Counted from the stretch's first letter, positions 8,871 through 17,672 are shown. The stretch: 40,454 nt of DNA from Hyphomicrobiales bacterium (GCA_900472575.1 UCIV01000015.1:1-40454), one strand, 5' to 3'. The notes: a model not told the origin generated them from the letters alone. Translations and numbers: made by a program.

Positions 8871-9965
8871 ATGGAAACAGGAAAACGATCAGCCAGAGAC
8901 CGTTTTGTCCTCCTCGACGGGTTGAGGGGCATTGCTGCGATATTCCTCATCCAGCGTCATGCCGAGGATCTGCTAGGAGACGCCTTGCCCTCCAGCTATC
9001 TGGGGGTCGATCTGTTTTTCGCCTTGAGTGGCTTCGTGCTTGCCCATGCCTACGGCACTTCGCTTTCAGAAGGGCGTATTTCACCGCTACAATTCATGAA
9101 AGCCCGGCTGCTGAGACTTTATCCCCTTTATGCGATCGCGCTGGCGCTGGTTACGGCGTACTACATTTATATGTATCTTGCGGGCCTTCCGGTCATGGCA
9201 GACGAACATGTGATCCCGAACGAACTTCTGCTTGCTTTCGCAACCGGGCTTTTCTTCCTTCCCTCGCCTGTCACCATCTCGTTCAACGCGGCGCTTTTCC
9301 TGGTCCATCCGGCATGGTCGCTGTTCAACGAACTTGTTGCAAACATGGCCTATGCTCTGCGGGGGGCGCGGGCTACGCTGATCCAGATTGGCATCGTGCT
9401 CGCAATAAGCGCTATGCTTCTGGTGGTGGCCGCCCTGCAATTCGAGCGTCTGCATGCCGGTTTCCGCTGGCATGAAATGTATGCAGGTATGGCTCGCGTC
9501 TTCTTTTCATTCTCCATGGGGATGCTGATCTATCGCTACCGTCGCAAGATGCCCGTGATGCGACCGGTACAGGCACTCCTTTGCCTTGGGATACTGATGC
9601 TTGTACTCGCGTTCCCGACTCCACGGGACTGGCGATGGATCTTCGACCTGCTTGTCGTTTTCTTCGTCTGGCCGATACTACTCTACTGGGCTAGTGCGAT
9701 CGTGCCCGGCCCGAGGACCTCATCCGTCGCGAATTTTCTCGGGGTCGCCTCCTATGCCGTCTATGTGCTGCATACTCCGTTGCTTGACTGGGCGCATGTT
9801 ATCGCTCCCGGCATCGCCAACCCGGAAATGATGCCATTTCCCGGCATTGCTCTCGTCACCTTGATCGTCGCCATTTCATGGTGCGTGACGATTTGGCTCG
9901 ACCAGCCATTGCAGAAACGCTTCAAGAGGCGAATTCTCCATCGGCCAGCGCTAGTTCAAAAATAA
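8871..9965 (+). CDS. Acyltransferase 3 family membrane protein (OafA/YrhL-like)
   Basis: The 364-residue polytopic inner-membrane protein has the family's opening LLDGLRGIAAIFLIQRH (14-30), where the Arg29-His30 pair is the conserved putative catalytic site. GVDLFFALSGFVLAH in the next helix and about ten hydrophobic segments complete the pattern. Members O-acetylate or acylate sugars of lipopolysaccharide, exopolysaccharide or other surface glycans; the acceptor here is unknown. The frame is open from 8673, but homology-like sequence begins at the ATG at 8871, preceded by CGGGGT. The longer version would prepend 66 residues without character. No polysaccharide genes are adjacent, so this looks like a stand-alone decorating enzyme. 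Confidence 0.88.
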   Translation: METGKRSARDRFVLLDGLRGIAAIFLIQRHAEDLLGDALPSSYLGVDLFFALSGFVLAHAYGTSLSEGRISPLQFMKARLLRLYPLYAIALALVTAYYIYMYLAGLPVMADEHVIPNELLLAFATGLFFLPSPVTISFNAALFLVHPAWSLFNELVANMAYALRGARATLIQIGIVLAISAMLLVVAALQFERLHAGFRWHEMYAGMARVFFSFSMGMLIYRYRRKMPVMRPVQALLCLGILMLVLAFPTPRDWRWIFDLLVVFFVWPILLYWASAIVPGPRTSSVANFLGVASYAVYVLHTPLLDWAHVIAPGIANPEMMPFPGIALVTLIVAISWCVTIWLDQPLQKRFKRRILHRPALVQK

Positions 9966-10045
9966 AAGAGGTTTCGACGGGAACTTTTTCCGTTCCCGGG
10001 AAATTGACAGGGATTCGCGCAAAAAAAGAGAGGAGAACTGCATCC

Positions 10046-10261
10046 ATGCCGAACGACGCACGCCAATCCGTCGCCTCGCCGAAAGACCATGTTCTCACGG
10101 TCCAGGAGGCTCTTGAGCCGTTGTTTCTGGCCCTTGAGCAGGAGGCCGAGCTCAAGATGCTTTCCGCTGCACTCGATGCAGGATGGCCTCTCGACGAAGC
10201 TGTGGTCGCGATAGATGAGTTGAGGCGAAACGAACTCTTGCCAATCCTTCGACCTCACTGA
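10046..10261 (+). CDS. Small uncharacterised protein
   Basis: The 71-residue protein, preceded by AGAGGAGA ten bases before the ATG, is largely helical. It carries EALEPLFLALEQEAELKML (amphipathic) and then GWPLDEAVVAIDELRRNEL. I recognise no named domain. The good ribosome site and sensible helix periodicity argue that it is real. The open frame extends upstream to 9878, but that part overlaps the acyltransferase end in another frame and is unlikely to be coding. It lies 80 bases after the acyltransferase and 102 before the panE-like gene, so it may be transcribed alone. Confidence 0.6.
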   Translation: MPNDARQSVASPKDHVLTVQEALEPLFLALEQEAELKMLSAALDAGWPLDEAVVAIDELRRNELLPILRPH

Positions 10262-10363
10262 CCTGCGGCGCTACGCAGAAATTGAATTATTACAAAAACT
10301 CCTTCACCTTGCGGCCCTCGCTGCTCTACCCTGCCTCAGACAATTGGAATGCAGCGAGGGACG

Positions 10364-11365
10364 ATGAGCATAAAGACAATTTGCATTTATGGCGCAGGCG
10401 CACTTGGAGGGGCGTTTGCGGCAAATATCGCGCATGCCCTTGAAGGGAAGGTGGACGTTTCCGTCATTGCCCGAGGGGCACAACTCGCAGCAATTCGAGA
10501 ACAGGGCTTGAGTGTCATATATGACAACGAGGCTTTTCCTGCGATTTCAGTACGAGTTACGGCAACTGACGATCCTTCAAGCCTTCCACCGCAGGATCTC
10601 GTGATCACCGGCCTGAAGGGGCATCAACTTTCCGCAGCAGCCGACGGCATCGCATCTCTGCTTCACCCCCAAACGCGGGTGATGATGATCCTCAATGGCA
10701 TACCATGGTGGTACTTCCATAAAGATGAGACAAGCGGATTTGCAGAATTGCAATTGCCGCAACTCGATCCGGACGGCAAATTGTGGACGCTGATCGGTCC
10801 CAAGCGCGTCATTGGTTGCGTGGCATACCAGGGCGCCGAAGTAATCCAGCCCGGCCGTACCAAGCTCAACGGCAAGGGCCATTTCTTCCTCGGAGAACCA
10901 AACGGCAAGCTCTCCGACGATTTGCAGGCCGTTGCAGACTTGCTCGGTCAGGCCGGTCTCGATATCCGACCTACTGCTCGCATCCGCGACGAGATCTGGT
11001 CCAAGCTTAGGGGCAATGCCGCGTTCAATCCGATCAGCGCGTTGACGCGGACACTGATGGTCGACCTGATGGCCAATCCAGAATTGGCGCAGATGGTTCG
11101 CAAGATCATGAACGAGGTGCAGGCGGTCGGTATCGCGCTCGGTTGCCAGTTCCAACGATCAGCAGACGAACAGTTTGCTAGCGCCAACGGCTTTGGCCCG
11201 GTCAAGACGTCCATGCTTCAAGACCTGATTGCCGGAAAGGCGCTGGAAATCATTCCGCTCAACGGGATGGTGGTCGAACTCGGAAAGCTTGCGAACGTCC
11301 CGACACCAATCTGCGACACAATATTGACACTCGCTCAACAGCTTGATGTCGAAAATCGGAGATAA
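10364..11365 (+). CDS. panE: 2-dehydropantoate 2-reductase family protein (ApbA/PanE)
   Basis: The 333-residue enzyme has the Rossmann turn GAGALGG (10-16) and the ApbA pattern of ITGLKGHQL, ILNGIPWW and a C-terminal helical domain with the catalytic-type Lys/Asn region EIWSKLRGNAAFNPISALT. The canonical reaction is NADPH-dependent reduction of ketopantoate to pantoate for coenzyme A synthesis. Many rhizobia carry several paralogues, and no panB/panC lie nearby, so the true substrate could be another 2-oxoacid. I start at the ATG at 10364, directly after GAGGGACG, rather than at the in-frame upstream codon at 10349, which lacks a site. A hairpin follows the stop. Confidence 0.8.
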   Translation: MSIKTICIYGAGALGGAFAANIAHALEGKVDVSVIARGAQLAAIREQGLSVIYDNEAFPAISVRVTATDDPSSLPPQDLVITGLKGHQLSAAADGIASLLHPQTRVMMILNGIPWWYFHKDETSGFAELQLPQLDPDGKLWTLIGPKRVIGCVAYQGAEVIQPGRTKLNGKGHFFLGEPNGKLSDDLQAVADLLGQAGLDIRPTARIRDEIWSKLRGNAAFNPISALTRTLMVDLMANPELAQMVRKIMNEVQAVGIALGCQFQRSADEQFASANGFGPVKTSMLQDLIAGKALEIIPLNGMVVELGKLANVPTPICDTILTLAQQLDVENRR

Positions 11366-11379
11366 CTCAACGCAAAAGA

Positions 11380-11407
11380 AACCTCGCCGAGGGGACGCGG
11401 CGAGGTT
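11380..11407 (+). terminator. Stem-loop after the panE-like gene
   Basis: A 10-bp perfect stem, AACCTCGCCG (11380-11389) with CGGCGAGGTT (11398-11407) and an 8-base loop, begins 14 bases after the stop. Rightward it is followed only by CTAATTATAT. The A-rich 5' flank would give a better T-run (TTCTTTTGCGTT) to leftward transcripts. Confidence 0.65.
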
Positions 11408-11607
11408 CTAATTATATGTCTCATTTTTATTGTCGGGCGGCACAGGGGACGGGCACCACCGGCTTTATTCCTATGGCAACTGCATCGATCGCTCTCAGCT
11501 TTGCCATTCACCAATATAACCCACCAGCGAGGGTTAGGTTCCACCAATCCTTAACCCGACAGCCGCTAAAGTTGCGCAAACCTGGACGGGGTAGCAAAGA
11601 GACTTAC

Positions 11608-11910
11608 ATGACGGGACCAAATTTCCGTTTCACCCATTACGATCTCAAACCACAGCGCGCGGGCACCGCGATCGAGGTGACATTGAGTGCGGTAAACAAT
11701 ATTCGCCTCATGAATGCGGTGAACTATCAGCGATTTACAGAACGACTCGATTTCAAATATGCCGGTGGCATTGCGCGCAAATCGCCGGTTCGGCTGGTCA
11801 TCCCAGAAAATGGGCACTGGCACTTGATCGTCGATACCGAAGGCCACCATGGATTGGCGGAATCTTCTGTCAAACTTATTCCCGCACCAGCGATGCAAAG
11901 CCCACAATAG
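11608..11910 (+). CDS. DUF1883 domain protein
   Basis: The 100-residue protein consists almost entirely of the DUF1883 domain. Its features are FTHYDLKPQRAGTAIEVTLS, NIRLMNAVNYQRF, YAGGIARKSPVRLVIPE and GHWHLIVDTEGHHG, a compact beta-rich fold. From family knowledge, DUF1883 is sometimes fused to TIR domains and otherwise stands alone; its role is unknown. No TIR or other effector gene is beside it here. The start at 11608 is where similarity begins. The frame is open to 11416, and only a weak AGAGA precedes the chosen ATG. Confidence 0.75.
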   Translation: MTGPNFRFTHYDLKPQRAGTAIEVTLSAVNNIRLMNAVNYQRFTERLDFKYAGGIARKSPVRLVIPENGHWHLIVDTEGHHGLAESSVKLIPAPAMQSPQ

Positions 11911-11945
11911 CAGGTTTCGTGATCAAATTATACGGACGCGTGGGC

Positions 11946-11991
11946 GCATGATGCGTCAAGATGCGTAATCTCATCATCTTGATCGCCATGC
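11946..11991. other. Long imperfect inverted repeat
   Basis: The core is TCAAGATG (11956-11963) with CATCTTGA (11975-11982) around an 11-base loop. The stem continues outward with GCG/CGC and GCATG/CATGC, interrupted only by AT on the left and one T on the right, giving 16 paired positions. It lies 36 bases after the DUF1883 gene and about 70 before the esterase start. There is no T-run, so it may be an RNA structure or operator rather than a simple terminator. Confidence 0.5.
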
Positions 11992-12061
11992 GTTCTGTGA
12001 ACACCATGCGGCCTGCTCTTCACCAGGTCGTGATGAGCATGCTGCATGGGAGGATACAGCT

Positions 12062-12880
12062 TTGGCGGAATTGCAACATATCGAGACCAGCATGGATGGA
12101 AACGTTATTCCCCTCTCAAACGAGGCGGCTAACCAGCTGAGCGGCTCGTGGCCTGACCGGAGTTATGAGATTGTCCGGCGGCTGGAACTACATGCCTATA
12201 AAGTCACGAAGCCGAAAGCACAGGCATTGATCTATCCCGGCGGCGGATATCTGAAGCTGATGCATGACAAGGAAGGCGTCGAGGTCGCGCTCTGGCTGAA
12301 TTCGCTTTCTATCGACGCCTATGTCGTGACGCATCGCCTGCCTGGCTCCCAAGCTGAGGAAGGTCTGCATCCCAAGGATATTGCACTAACCGACTCGCTT
12401 TCCTGCCTCGATTATCTGCATAAAAACAGCCCGCATCTGCCGCTTTTCCATGTCGGCCTTTCGTCAGGAGGGCACCTCGCTGGCGTGATGGCCTGCCAAA
12501 ATCATCCGCTTGCAGCAAAAGGTGCGATCATCGCCTATGCACCGGTAAACGCCAATCACCGGGATTACAAAGCGCCTGCGGGAAAACCAGACTATCCTCC
12601 GGTCGAGAAACAGGCTTTTTACGATGACTGGCCGATCGGGATAGCGGCGATACCGCACGGAATGCCAAATATACCGCTATTTCTTGCCTATGCGTTGCAT
12701 GATCAATCCGTGCCGGTGGATCACGTGCTCAACCTGATCCGATCGGCCCGGCAGGCCAAGCGTGAGGTGGATGCCCATATCTTCGGGACAGCTCCTCACG
12801 GTTTTGCGCTCAGAGACAAATCCGGCACGCATGCGTCCTGGGCGAGCCTCGCGGAGCAATGGATAGAACGGCATCTCTAG
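12062..12880 (+). CDS. Alpha/beta-hydrolase, carbohydrate-esterase/BD-FAE-like
   Basis: The 272-residue enzyme without signal peptide has the oxyanion-loop sequence YPGGGYL (59-64), nucleophile elbow GLSSGG (Ser135), a plausible acid at Asp214 (ALHDQSVPVD) and His246 (TAPHGFAL). This is the layout of acetyl-xylan-esterase-like and BD-FAE/Axe hydrolases, which deacylate oligosaccharides. Absence of a signal suggests it acts on imported, substituted sugars in the cytosol, which is inference. The start is TTG, supported by GGGAGG eight bases before it. The gene converges on rarA with only nine bases between stops. Confidence 0.8.
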   Translation: MAELQHIETSMDGNVIPLSNEAANQLSGSWPDRSYEIVRRLELHAYKVTKPKAQALIYPGGGYLKLMHDKEGVEVALWLNSLSIDAYVVTHRLPGSQAEEGLHPKDIALTDSLSCLDYLHKNSPHLPLFHVGLSSGGHLAGVMACQNHPLAAKGAIIAYAPVNANHRDYKAPAGKPDYPPVEKQAFYDDWPIGIAAIPHGMPNIPLFLAYALHDQSVPVDHVLNLIRSARQAKREVDAHIFGTAPHGFALRDKSGTHASWASLAEQWIERHL

Positions 12881-12889
12881 GCCAAGACA

Positions 12890-14206
12890 TCAGGGTTCGC
12901 CGCGTTCCCTGCGCAGTTTCGACCACCACTCCAGCCTTTTCCGGATCTCACGCTCGAAACCACGCTCCGGCGGGTCGTAAAACGTCTGGCGGCCCATTTT
13001 CTCGGGGAAATAGTTCTGGCCGGAAAAGGCATCCGGCTCATCGTGGTCATAGCGATAGCCGTCGCTATAGCCTTCCTGCTTCATCAGCTTGGTCGGTGCA
13101 TTGAGGATGTGCTTGGGCGGTACAAGCGAGCCGTTCTCCTTGGCTGCCCGCATCGCTAACTTGAAGGCGGTATAGACAGCATTGGATTTCGGAGCGGTTG
13201 CGAGATAGACGCAGGCATTGGCGAGCGCCAGTTCGCCCTCCGGCGAACCGAGATAATCGTAGGCATCCTTGGCGGCATTGCAGACGACGAGCGCCTGCGG
13301 ATCGGCAAGGCCGATGTCCTCGATCGCCATCCTGACCAGGCGTCGACCGAGATAGAGCGGATCCTCACCGGCATCGAACATACGGGCGAGATAATAGAGT
13401 GCAGCATCCGGATCGGAGCCGCGAACGGCTTTGTGCAGGGCCGAGATCAGATTGTAATGACCGTCCTGCCCCTTGTCATAGATCGGAGCGCGGCGCTGGA
13501 CGATCTCGGTCAGGCCGGCCGTATCGAAGACTTCCCCTGCCCTTGCGGCGCGCCAGACTTCTTCCGCCAGCGTCAAGACTGCACGGCCGTCGCCATCCGC
13601 CATGCGGATGAGTGTCGCCCGTGCCTCGTCATCGAGCGGTAGCGGCTTTTTCTCCACATCTTCGGCACGCTTGAGAAGTTCCTCCAGGCTCTCCTCGTCA
13701 TGCGCCCTGAATGTCAGGACGCGGGCACGTGACAGGAGAGCGGCATTCAGTTCGAAGCTCGGATTTTCGGTCGTCGCGCCGACAAGGATCACGGTGCCAT
13801 CCTCAATGACCGGCAGGAAGCTATCCTGCTGGGCGCGGTTGAACCGATGGATCTCGTCGACGAAGAGGAGCGTCTGTCGCCCGTCCATCCGGCGCAGGCG
13901 CGCCATCTCGAAAACCTTTTTCAAGTCGGCGACACCCGAGAATATCGCCGAAATCTGCTCGAAGGCGAGGCCCGTCTCTCCGGACAGGAGCCGGGCAACG
14001 GTTGTCTTTCCCGTTCCCGGCGGTCCCCAGAAGATCATCGAGCCAAGCGTGCCGGATGCGATCATGCGGCGCAGCGTACCGTCCTCTCCCGTCAGATGTG
14101 ACTGGCCGGTGACCTCGCTGAGCGAGGTCGGGCGCAACCTGTCGGCCAACGGTCTCCGGCTGGCGACATCATCTGGAATACTGGGAGAGAACAGGTCGTT
14201 GCTCAT
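12890..14206 (-). CDS. rarA: Replication-associated recombination protein A (AAA+ ATPase)
   Basis: The 438-residue protein has Walker A GPPGTGKTT (61-69), Walker B LLFVDEIHRF (113-122), sensor-1 GATTENPS (143-150) and the SRARV arginine segment. The RarA/MgsA tetramerisation C-terminus includes LPPKHILNAPTKLMK-like sequence and YRYDHDEPDAFSGQNYFPE. It acts at stalled replication forks with SSB and RecA-linked repair. Its ATG overlaps the stop of the upstream protease gene as ATGA, so translation is probably coupled, with GGAAGAATTC-like Shine-Dalgarno support inside the protease end being weak. The length fits the family. Confidence 0.95.
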   Translation of the reverse strand: MSNDLFSPSIPDDVASRRPLADRLRPTSLSEVTGQSHLTGEDGTLRRMIASGTLGSMIFWGPPGTGKTTVARLLSGETGLAFEQISAIFSGVADLKKVFEMARLRRMDGRQTLLFVDEIHRFNRAQQDSFLPVIEDGTVILVGATTENPSFELNAALLSRARVLTFRAHDEESLEELLKRAEDVEKKPLPLDDEARATLIRMADGDGRAVLTLAEEVWRAARAGEVFDTAGLTEIVQRRAPIYDKGQDGHYNLISALHKAVRGSDPDAALYYLARMFDAGEDPLYLGRRLVRMAIEDIGLADPQALVVCNAAKDAYDYLGSPEGELALANACVYLATAPKSNAVYTAFKLAMRAAKENGSLVPPKHILNAPTKLMKQEGYSDGYRYDHDEPDAFSGQNYFPEKMGRQTFYDPPERGFEREIRKRLEWWSKLRRERGEP

Positions 14207-15606
14207 CGGAAGAATTGCCGGATGCGCTGGCCGCCACGTTCGATTTCGACGCGCCAGAAGCTCGGGTCTGCATCCAGCATGTCTTCGAGCGTCTTGGTGG
14301 TGTTGACCGTGCTGCCGTTGATGGAAACGATGATGTCGTTCGGCTGGAAACCAAGACGTGCAGAAGGCGATCCGCGGGTGACATCGGTCACGACGACGCC
14401 GGTCTTTTCGGTCGACAGGTGAAGCTCGGTTGCAAGCTTGGGCGATAGGTTCGCAACATGCAGGCCGGAAAACGGGTTGCGGCCCTCCATCAAGCGCTCG
14501 TCGCGCGGCGTGGTTTCCGGGGCGGTGTTCAACACCAGCGTCATCTCCCGCTGCCCGTCACTTGTCTGGACCGTGAGATCCGCCTTTTTGCCGAGACCGG
14601 CCGTGGTCAGGCGGTAACCGAGGGCATCGGGATGCTCGACTGCAACGCCATTGACGGCAGTGATCACTTCGCCGGGCTTGAGGCCCGCTTTGTCGGCCGG
14701 ACCACCCTCGACAGTCCGCACGACCAAGGCGCCGCGAGCGGCTTTCAGACCAAGAGCTTCGGCGACATCGGAGGTGACGGCATCGAAGGTCGCACCGACA
14801 TAGGGCCGCTCGAACGTCGTCTTGCCTTCTTCGGCCGCAACCAGAAAAGCTTTCACGAGATTGGCGGGTATGGCGAAACCGACGCCATTCGAGCCGCCGC
14901 CACGGGAAAAGATCGCCGTATTGATACCGATCAGCTCGCCATTCATGTTCATCAGCGCGCCGCCGGAATTGCCCGGATTGATGGATGCGTCCGTTTGGAT
15001 GAAGAAGCCGAAATCACCGCTCGACACCTGATTACGGGCAAGCGCCGAAACGATACCACTGGTGACGGTCTGGCCGACACCGAAGGGATTGCCGATCGCC
15101 AGAACCAGATCACCGACCTCGGTGCGGTCGGAATCGGCGATGCCAAGCACCGGGAAATTCTCCTTACTCTTGATCCGCAGGACCGCGAGATCGACGCTCT
15201 CATCTTTCAGCACCAGCTCGCAAGGGAACTCGCGGCCATCGGCGAGCGCGATCTTGATGTCGTCGGCGCCCTGGATGACGTGATTGTTGGTGACCACGAG
15301 ACCGTTATGCGAGAGGATCACGCCGGAGCCGAGAGAGGACTGCTTTTCCGATCTGTTCGGCATGCGCTGGCCGAAGAATTGATCGAAAAAGGGGTCGCCT
15401 GTCATCATGTTCGGGCGCTGCACGAGGCGTTCGGCATAGACATTGACCACGGCACCGGCCGTCTGCTTGACCAGCGGCGCGAAGGACAGTTGCATCTCCT
15501 GACGGCTCTGGGGGACCGCTTTGCTGTCCTGCGCATAGGCAGTTACGGGACAAACCACGGCTAGGACGAGAAGACCGACCGAGAGACGCTTGAGCAGGTT
15601 GGGCAT
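14203..15606 (-). CDS. Do/DegP-family periplasmic serine protease
   Basis: The 467-residue exported protease has a signal peptide of about 25 residues (ending AYAQ). The trypsin-like domain carries His109 (TNNHV), Asp139 (SVDLAVLRI) and Ser214 (NPGNSGGAL). Two PDZ domains follow at about 265-355 and 385-460. It degrades or refolds damaged envelope proteins. The two-PDZ architecture is that of DegP/DegQ; I leave the symbol blank because rhizobia have several paralogues. AAGAGGAA sits seven bases before the ATG. It is followed without gap by rarA, an arrangement that couples an envelope protease to a replication protein. It diverges from the YkvA gene. Confidence 0.93.
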   Translation of the reverse strand: MPNLLKRLSVGLLVLAVVCPVTAYAQDSKAVPQSRQEMQLSFAPLVKQTAGAVVNVYAERLVQRPNMMTGDPFFDQFFGQRMPNRSEKQSSLGSGVILSHNGLVVTNNHVIQGADDIKIALADGREFPCELVLKDESVDLAVLRIKSKENFPVLGIADSDRTEVGDLVLAIGNPFGVGQTVTSGIVSALARNQVSSGDFGFFIQTDASINPGNSGGALMNMNGELIGINTAIFSRGGGSNGVGFAIPANLVKAFLVAAEEGKTTFERPYVGATFDAVTSDVAEALGLKAARGALVVRTVEGGPADKAGLKPGEVITAVNGVAVEHPDALGYRLTTAGLGKKADLTVQTSDGQREMTLVLNTAPETTPRDERLMEGRNPFSGLHVANLSPKLATELHLSTEKTGVVVTDVTRGSPSARLGFQPNDIIVSINGSTVNTTKTLEDMLDADPSFWRVEIERGGQRIRQFFR

Positions 15607-15732
15607 GTGATTCCTCTTTGCGAATTTCCGGATCGAGTTTTAGCGCCGGAGGCTGGAAAATAAAGGTGACCTTGCCAGACAAAACGGGCATTCGTTCGTC
15701 TATAGGGTAGCGGCCTCAACCGAGATAAGAAG

Positions 15733-16107
15733 ATGCTGAAAAAGGCAAAAGCATGGGCAAAGGCCCTCAAGCGCGATATCGTCGCCCTGTGGCTTGCCGC
15801 CCGTGACCCGCGCGTGCCGCTGAGCGCCAAACTGGTGGCAGGAGCAGTGGCGGCCTACGCGCTCTCCCCTATCGACCTTATCCCCGACTTCATTCCCGTT
15901 CTCGGTTATCTCGACGATCTCATTCTGGTGCCGGTCGGCATCCTGATCGCCATCCGGCTTGTGCCGCAGGAGCTGATGTCGGAGTTCCGTCTGGCGGCCG
16001 AACAACGGTCGGGCCGTCCCGTCAGTCGGTCGGGTCTCTTCTTCATCCTTGCCATATGGCTTGCCTGCATCATCTTCATGGTCTGGAGCCTGAAGGAGTT
16101 CTTCTGA
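15733..16107 (+). CDS. YkvA family (DUF1232) small membrane protein
   Basis: The 124-residue protein has the DUF1232 signature DPRVPLSAKLVAGAVAAYALSPIDLIPDFIP at about 25-55, the LSPIDLIPD motif being diagnostic. Then come LGYLDDLILVPVGILIAIRLVP and a C-terminal hydrophobic segment at about 101-119 (FFILAIWLACIIFMVW). It is likely an inner-membrane protein of unknown role. It is divergent from the degP-like gene across 126 bases and 33 bases upstream of the LprI-like gene, so the two may share a transcript. Confidence 0.82.
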   Translation: MLKKAKAWAKALKRDIVALWLAARDPRVPLSAKLVAGAVAAYALSPIDLIPDFIPVLGYLDDLILVPVGILIAIRLVPQELMSEFRLAAEQRSGRPVSRSGLFFILAIWLACIIFMVWSLKEFF

Positions 16108-16140
16108 CCGGTCTCCGGCGCAAGATCAGGAGCATGGACG

Positions 16141-16494
16141 ATGAAATCGAGACTGGCTGTTTTAGGCGTAATGAGCTTTCTCATCGCCCCCACCTTTCCC
16201 ATTCCTGCATCTGCTGCGAGTTTCGACTGCGAACGGACCGATCTTGCCGCCGATGAAAAGGCGATCTGCGATACGCGCGTGCTCAACGACGCGGATGTGA
16301 AGATGGCCACGACTTTCGATATCCTCACTAGCCTGCTTGCCATGGGAACCCGAGACGCACTTCGTGACGAACAGAGCGCATGGCTAAAAAAGCGCCAGGC
16401 CTGCGGCGGCGATGTCGCTTGCCTGACGGCGGCCTATGAAGCGCGCATGAAGCAGCTCACGCAAGCCTTTGAAGGGCTCAGCCGACCGCTTTAA
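16141..16494 (+). CDS. LprI-like (DUF1311) secreted protein
   Basis: The 117-residue protein has a signal peptide (about 1-25, ending PASA|AS). The DUF1311 pattern follows: FDCERTDLAADEKAICD, an LRDEQSAWLKKRQAC helix, and DVACLTAAYEARMKQL. Four cysteines in the mature part probably form two disulphides. LprI of mycobacteria inhibits lysozyme and other members are periplasmic proteins of unknown role, so lysozyme inhibition here is only possible. AGGAG lies nine bases before the ATG. Its position just after the YkvA gene suggests co-transcription. A hairpin, CATGCGGC/GCCGCATG at 16536-16556, lies 42 bases after the stop. Confidence 0.8.
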   Translation: MKSRLAVLGVMSFLIAPTFPIPASAASFDCERTDLAADEKAICDTRVLNDADVKMATTFDILTSLLAMGTRDALRDEQSAWLKKRQACGGDVACLTAAYEARMKQLTQAFEGLSRPL

Positions 16495-16535
16495 TTCGGC
16501 GTGCAATGATCTGCCGCAATCCGATCGAGCGAAGC

Positions 16536-16556
16536 CATGCGGCTTTCCGCCGCATG
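16536..16556 (+). other. Stem-loop downstream of the LprI-like gene
   Basis: An 8-bp perfect stem with a 5-base TTTCC loop is followed rightward by CCCAAGCTTGACC with no T-run. It may be a weak terminator or 3' mRNA stabiliser. The remaining 189 bases before the bestrophin gene show nothing else clear. Confidence 0.4.
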
Positions 16557-16745
16557 CCCAAGCTTGACCGGTGCGGTGCCGCCGACAATCGACTAATCTT
16601 GCTGCGTCGTCTGGTCGCGGACGAGATTCCCAAGGAGCGGACGGGAGCGCGGGTGTCTCAAGGCGGCGGATGACCGGGTCCGGCCGCGTCCGGAAACACC
16701 CCTCCTGTCATCGACAATTAGCGTCGGCCAATTCGGCATTTCAGC

Positions 16746-17672
16746 ATGATCATTCGTGAACGCCCCACGCTCGGGCAGCTTTTCTTCATCTACCGCGGAT
16801 CCGTCATCCAGCGGATCTTTCCCCAGATGCTCGTCGTCGTCGCGATGTCGGCGATTATCGTCATCGCGCATCGCCTCGCACCACAATTCGTGCCTTCGGT
16901 CGCCGGCGCGCCGTTTACGCTGATCGGCATCGCGCTATCGATCTTCCTCTCGTTCCGCAACAGTGCCTGTTACGAGCGCTGGTGGGAAGCGCGCAAGAAC
17001 TGGGGGGAGCTGCTGGCGGCGAGCCGCGATCTTGCACGGCAGACGGAGCTTTTCGAGGCCCGCAGCGCGGAGGCGGCTCAAGCACGACGCCTCATCCTGC
17101 TTCTGACCGTCGTACTTGCCGACGAACTGGTAAAATTCCTGCGCGGTGGCGACTGTCCGAACAACAGCGCAGTCCGCCTCCTGCCGAAGGAGATGTCCGA
17201 CGCGATCAAGGCCTCTAGGCATCCGCCCGTCCATATCGTCGACCTTATCGGCCGCCAGCTGATCGAGCTACAGCGAAACGGTATGCTGAGCGATGTGGAA
17301 TTCTCGCTGTTCGACCGGACAATGACGCGACTGAGTGGCTCGCTCGCCGCCTGCGAAAGATTGAGAACGACGCCGGTTCCGTTCGGCTATACGCTGCTCA
17401 TCCATCGAACGGCGCACATGTTCTGCTTCATGGTGCCGTTCGGCTTCGCCGATGTGCTCGGTCCGGCGACGCCGCTAGCCGCAGGTCTCGTCGCCTATAC
17501 GTTCTTCGGGCTCGATGCGCTCGGTGATGAGCTGGAAGAGCCGTTCGGGACATTGCCAAACGACCTGCCGATTGCCGCCATCTCAACCGTGATCGAAATC
17601 GACCTACGCAGCATGCTGGGAGATACAGACCTGCCGCCCATGCCCAAGCCGGTGGATCACATTCTGCTGTGA
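16746..17672 (+). CDS. Bestrophin family (UPF0187/YneE) membrane protein
   Basis: The 308-residue protein opens with MIIRERPTLGQLFFIYRGS and has the family hallmarks: GIALSIFLSFRNSACYERWWEARKNWGEL at about 59-87, a long amphipathic middle, then RTAHMFCFMVPFGFADVLGPATPLA and TFFGLDALGDELEEPFG. The E-E-PFG segment corresponds to the cytoplasmic acidic cluster of bestrophins. Bacterial homologues form pentameric channels (cation-selective in the Klebsiella homologue, anion-selective in animals). Ion selectivity here is unknown. No strong ribosome site precedes the ATG at 16746. The gene converges on the DUF5615 gene. Confidence 0.88.
   Translation: MIIRERPTLGQLFFIYRGSVIQRIFPQMLVVVAMSAIIVIAHRLAPQFVPSVAGAPFTLIGIALSIFLSFRNSACYERWWEARKNWGELLAASRDLARQTELFEARSAEAAQARRLILLLTVVLADELVKFLRGGDCPNNSAVRLLPKEMSDAIKASRHPPVHIVDLIGRQLIELQRNGMLSDVEFSLFDRTMTRLSGSLAACERLRTTPVPFGYTLLIHRTAHMFCFMVPFGFADVLGPATPLAAGLVAYTFFGLDALGDELEEPFGTLPNDLPIAAISTVIEIDLRSMLGDTDLPPMPKPVDHILL

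Noticed and set aside
14458..15564. 368-residue open frame on the + strand
   Set aside because: Antisense to the DegP-family protease, whose catalytic triad is intact.
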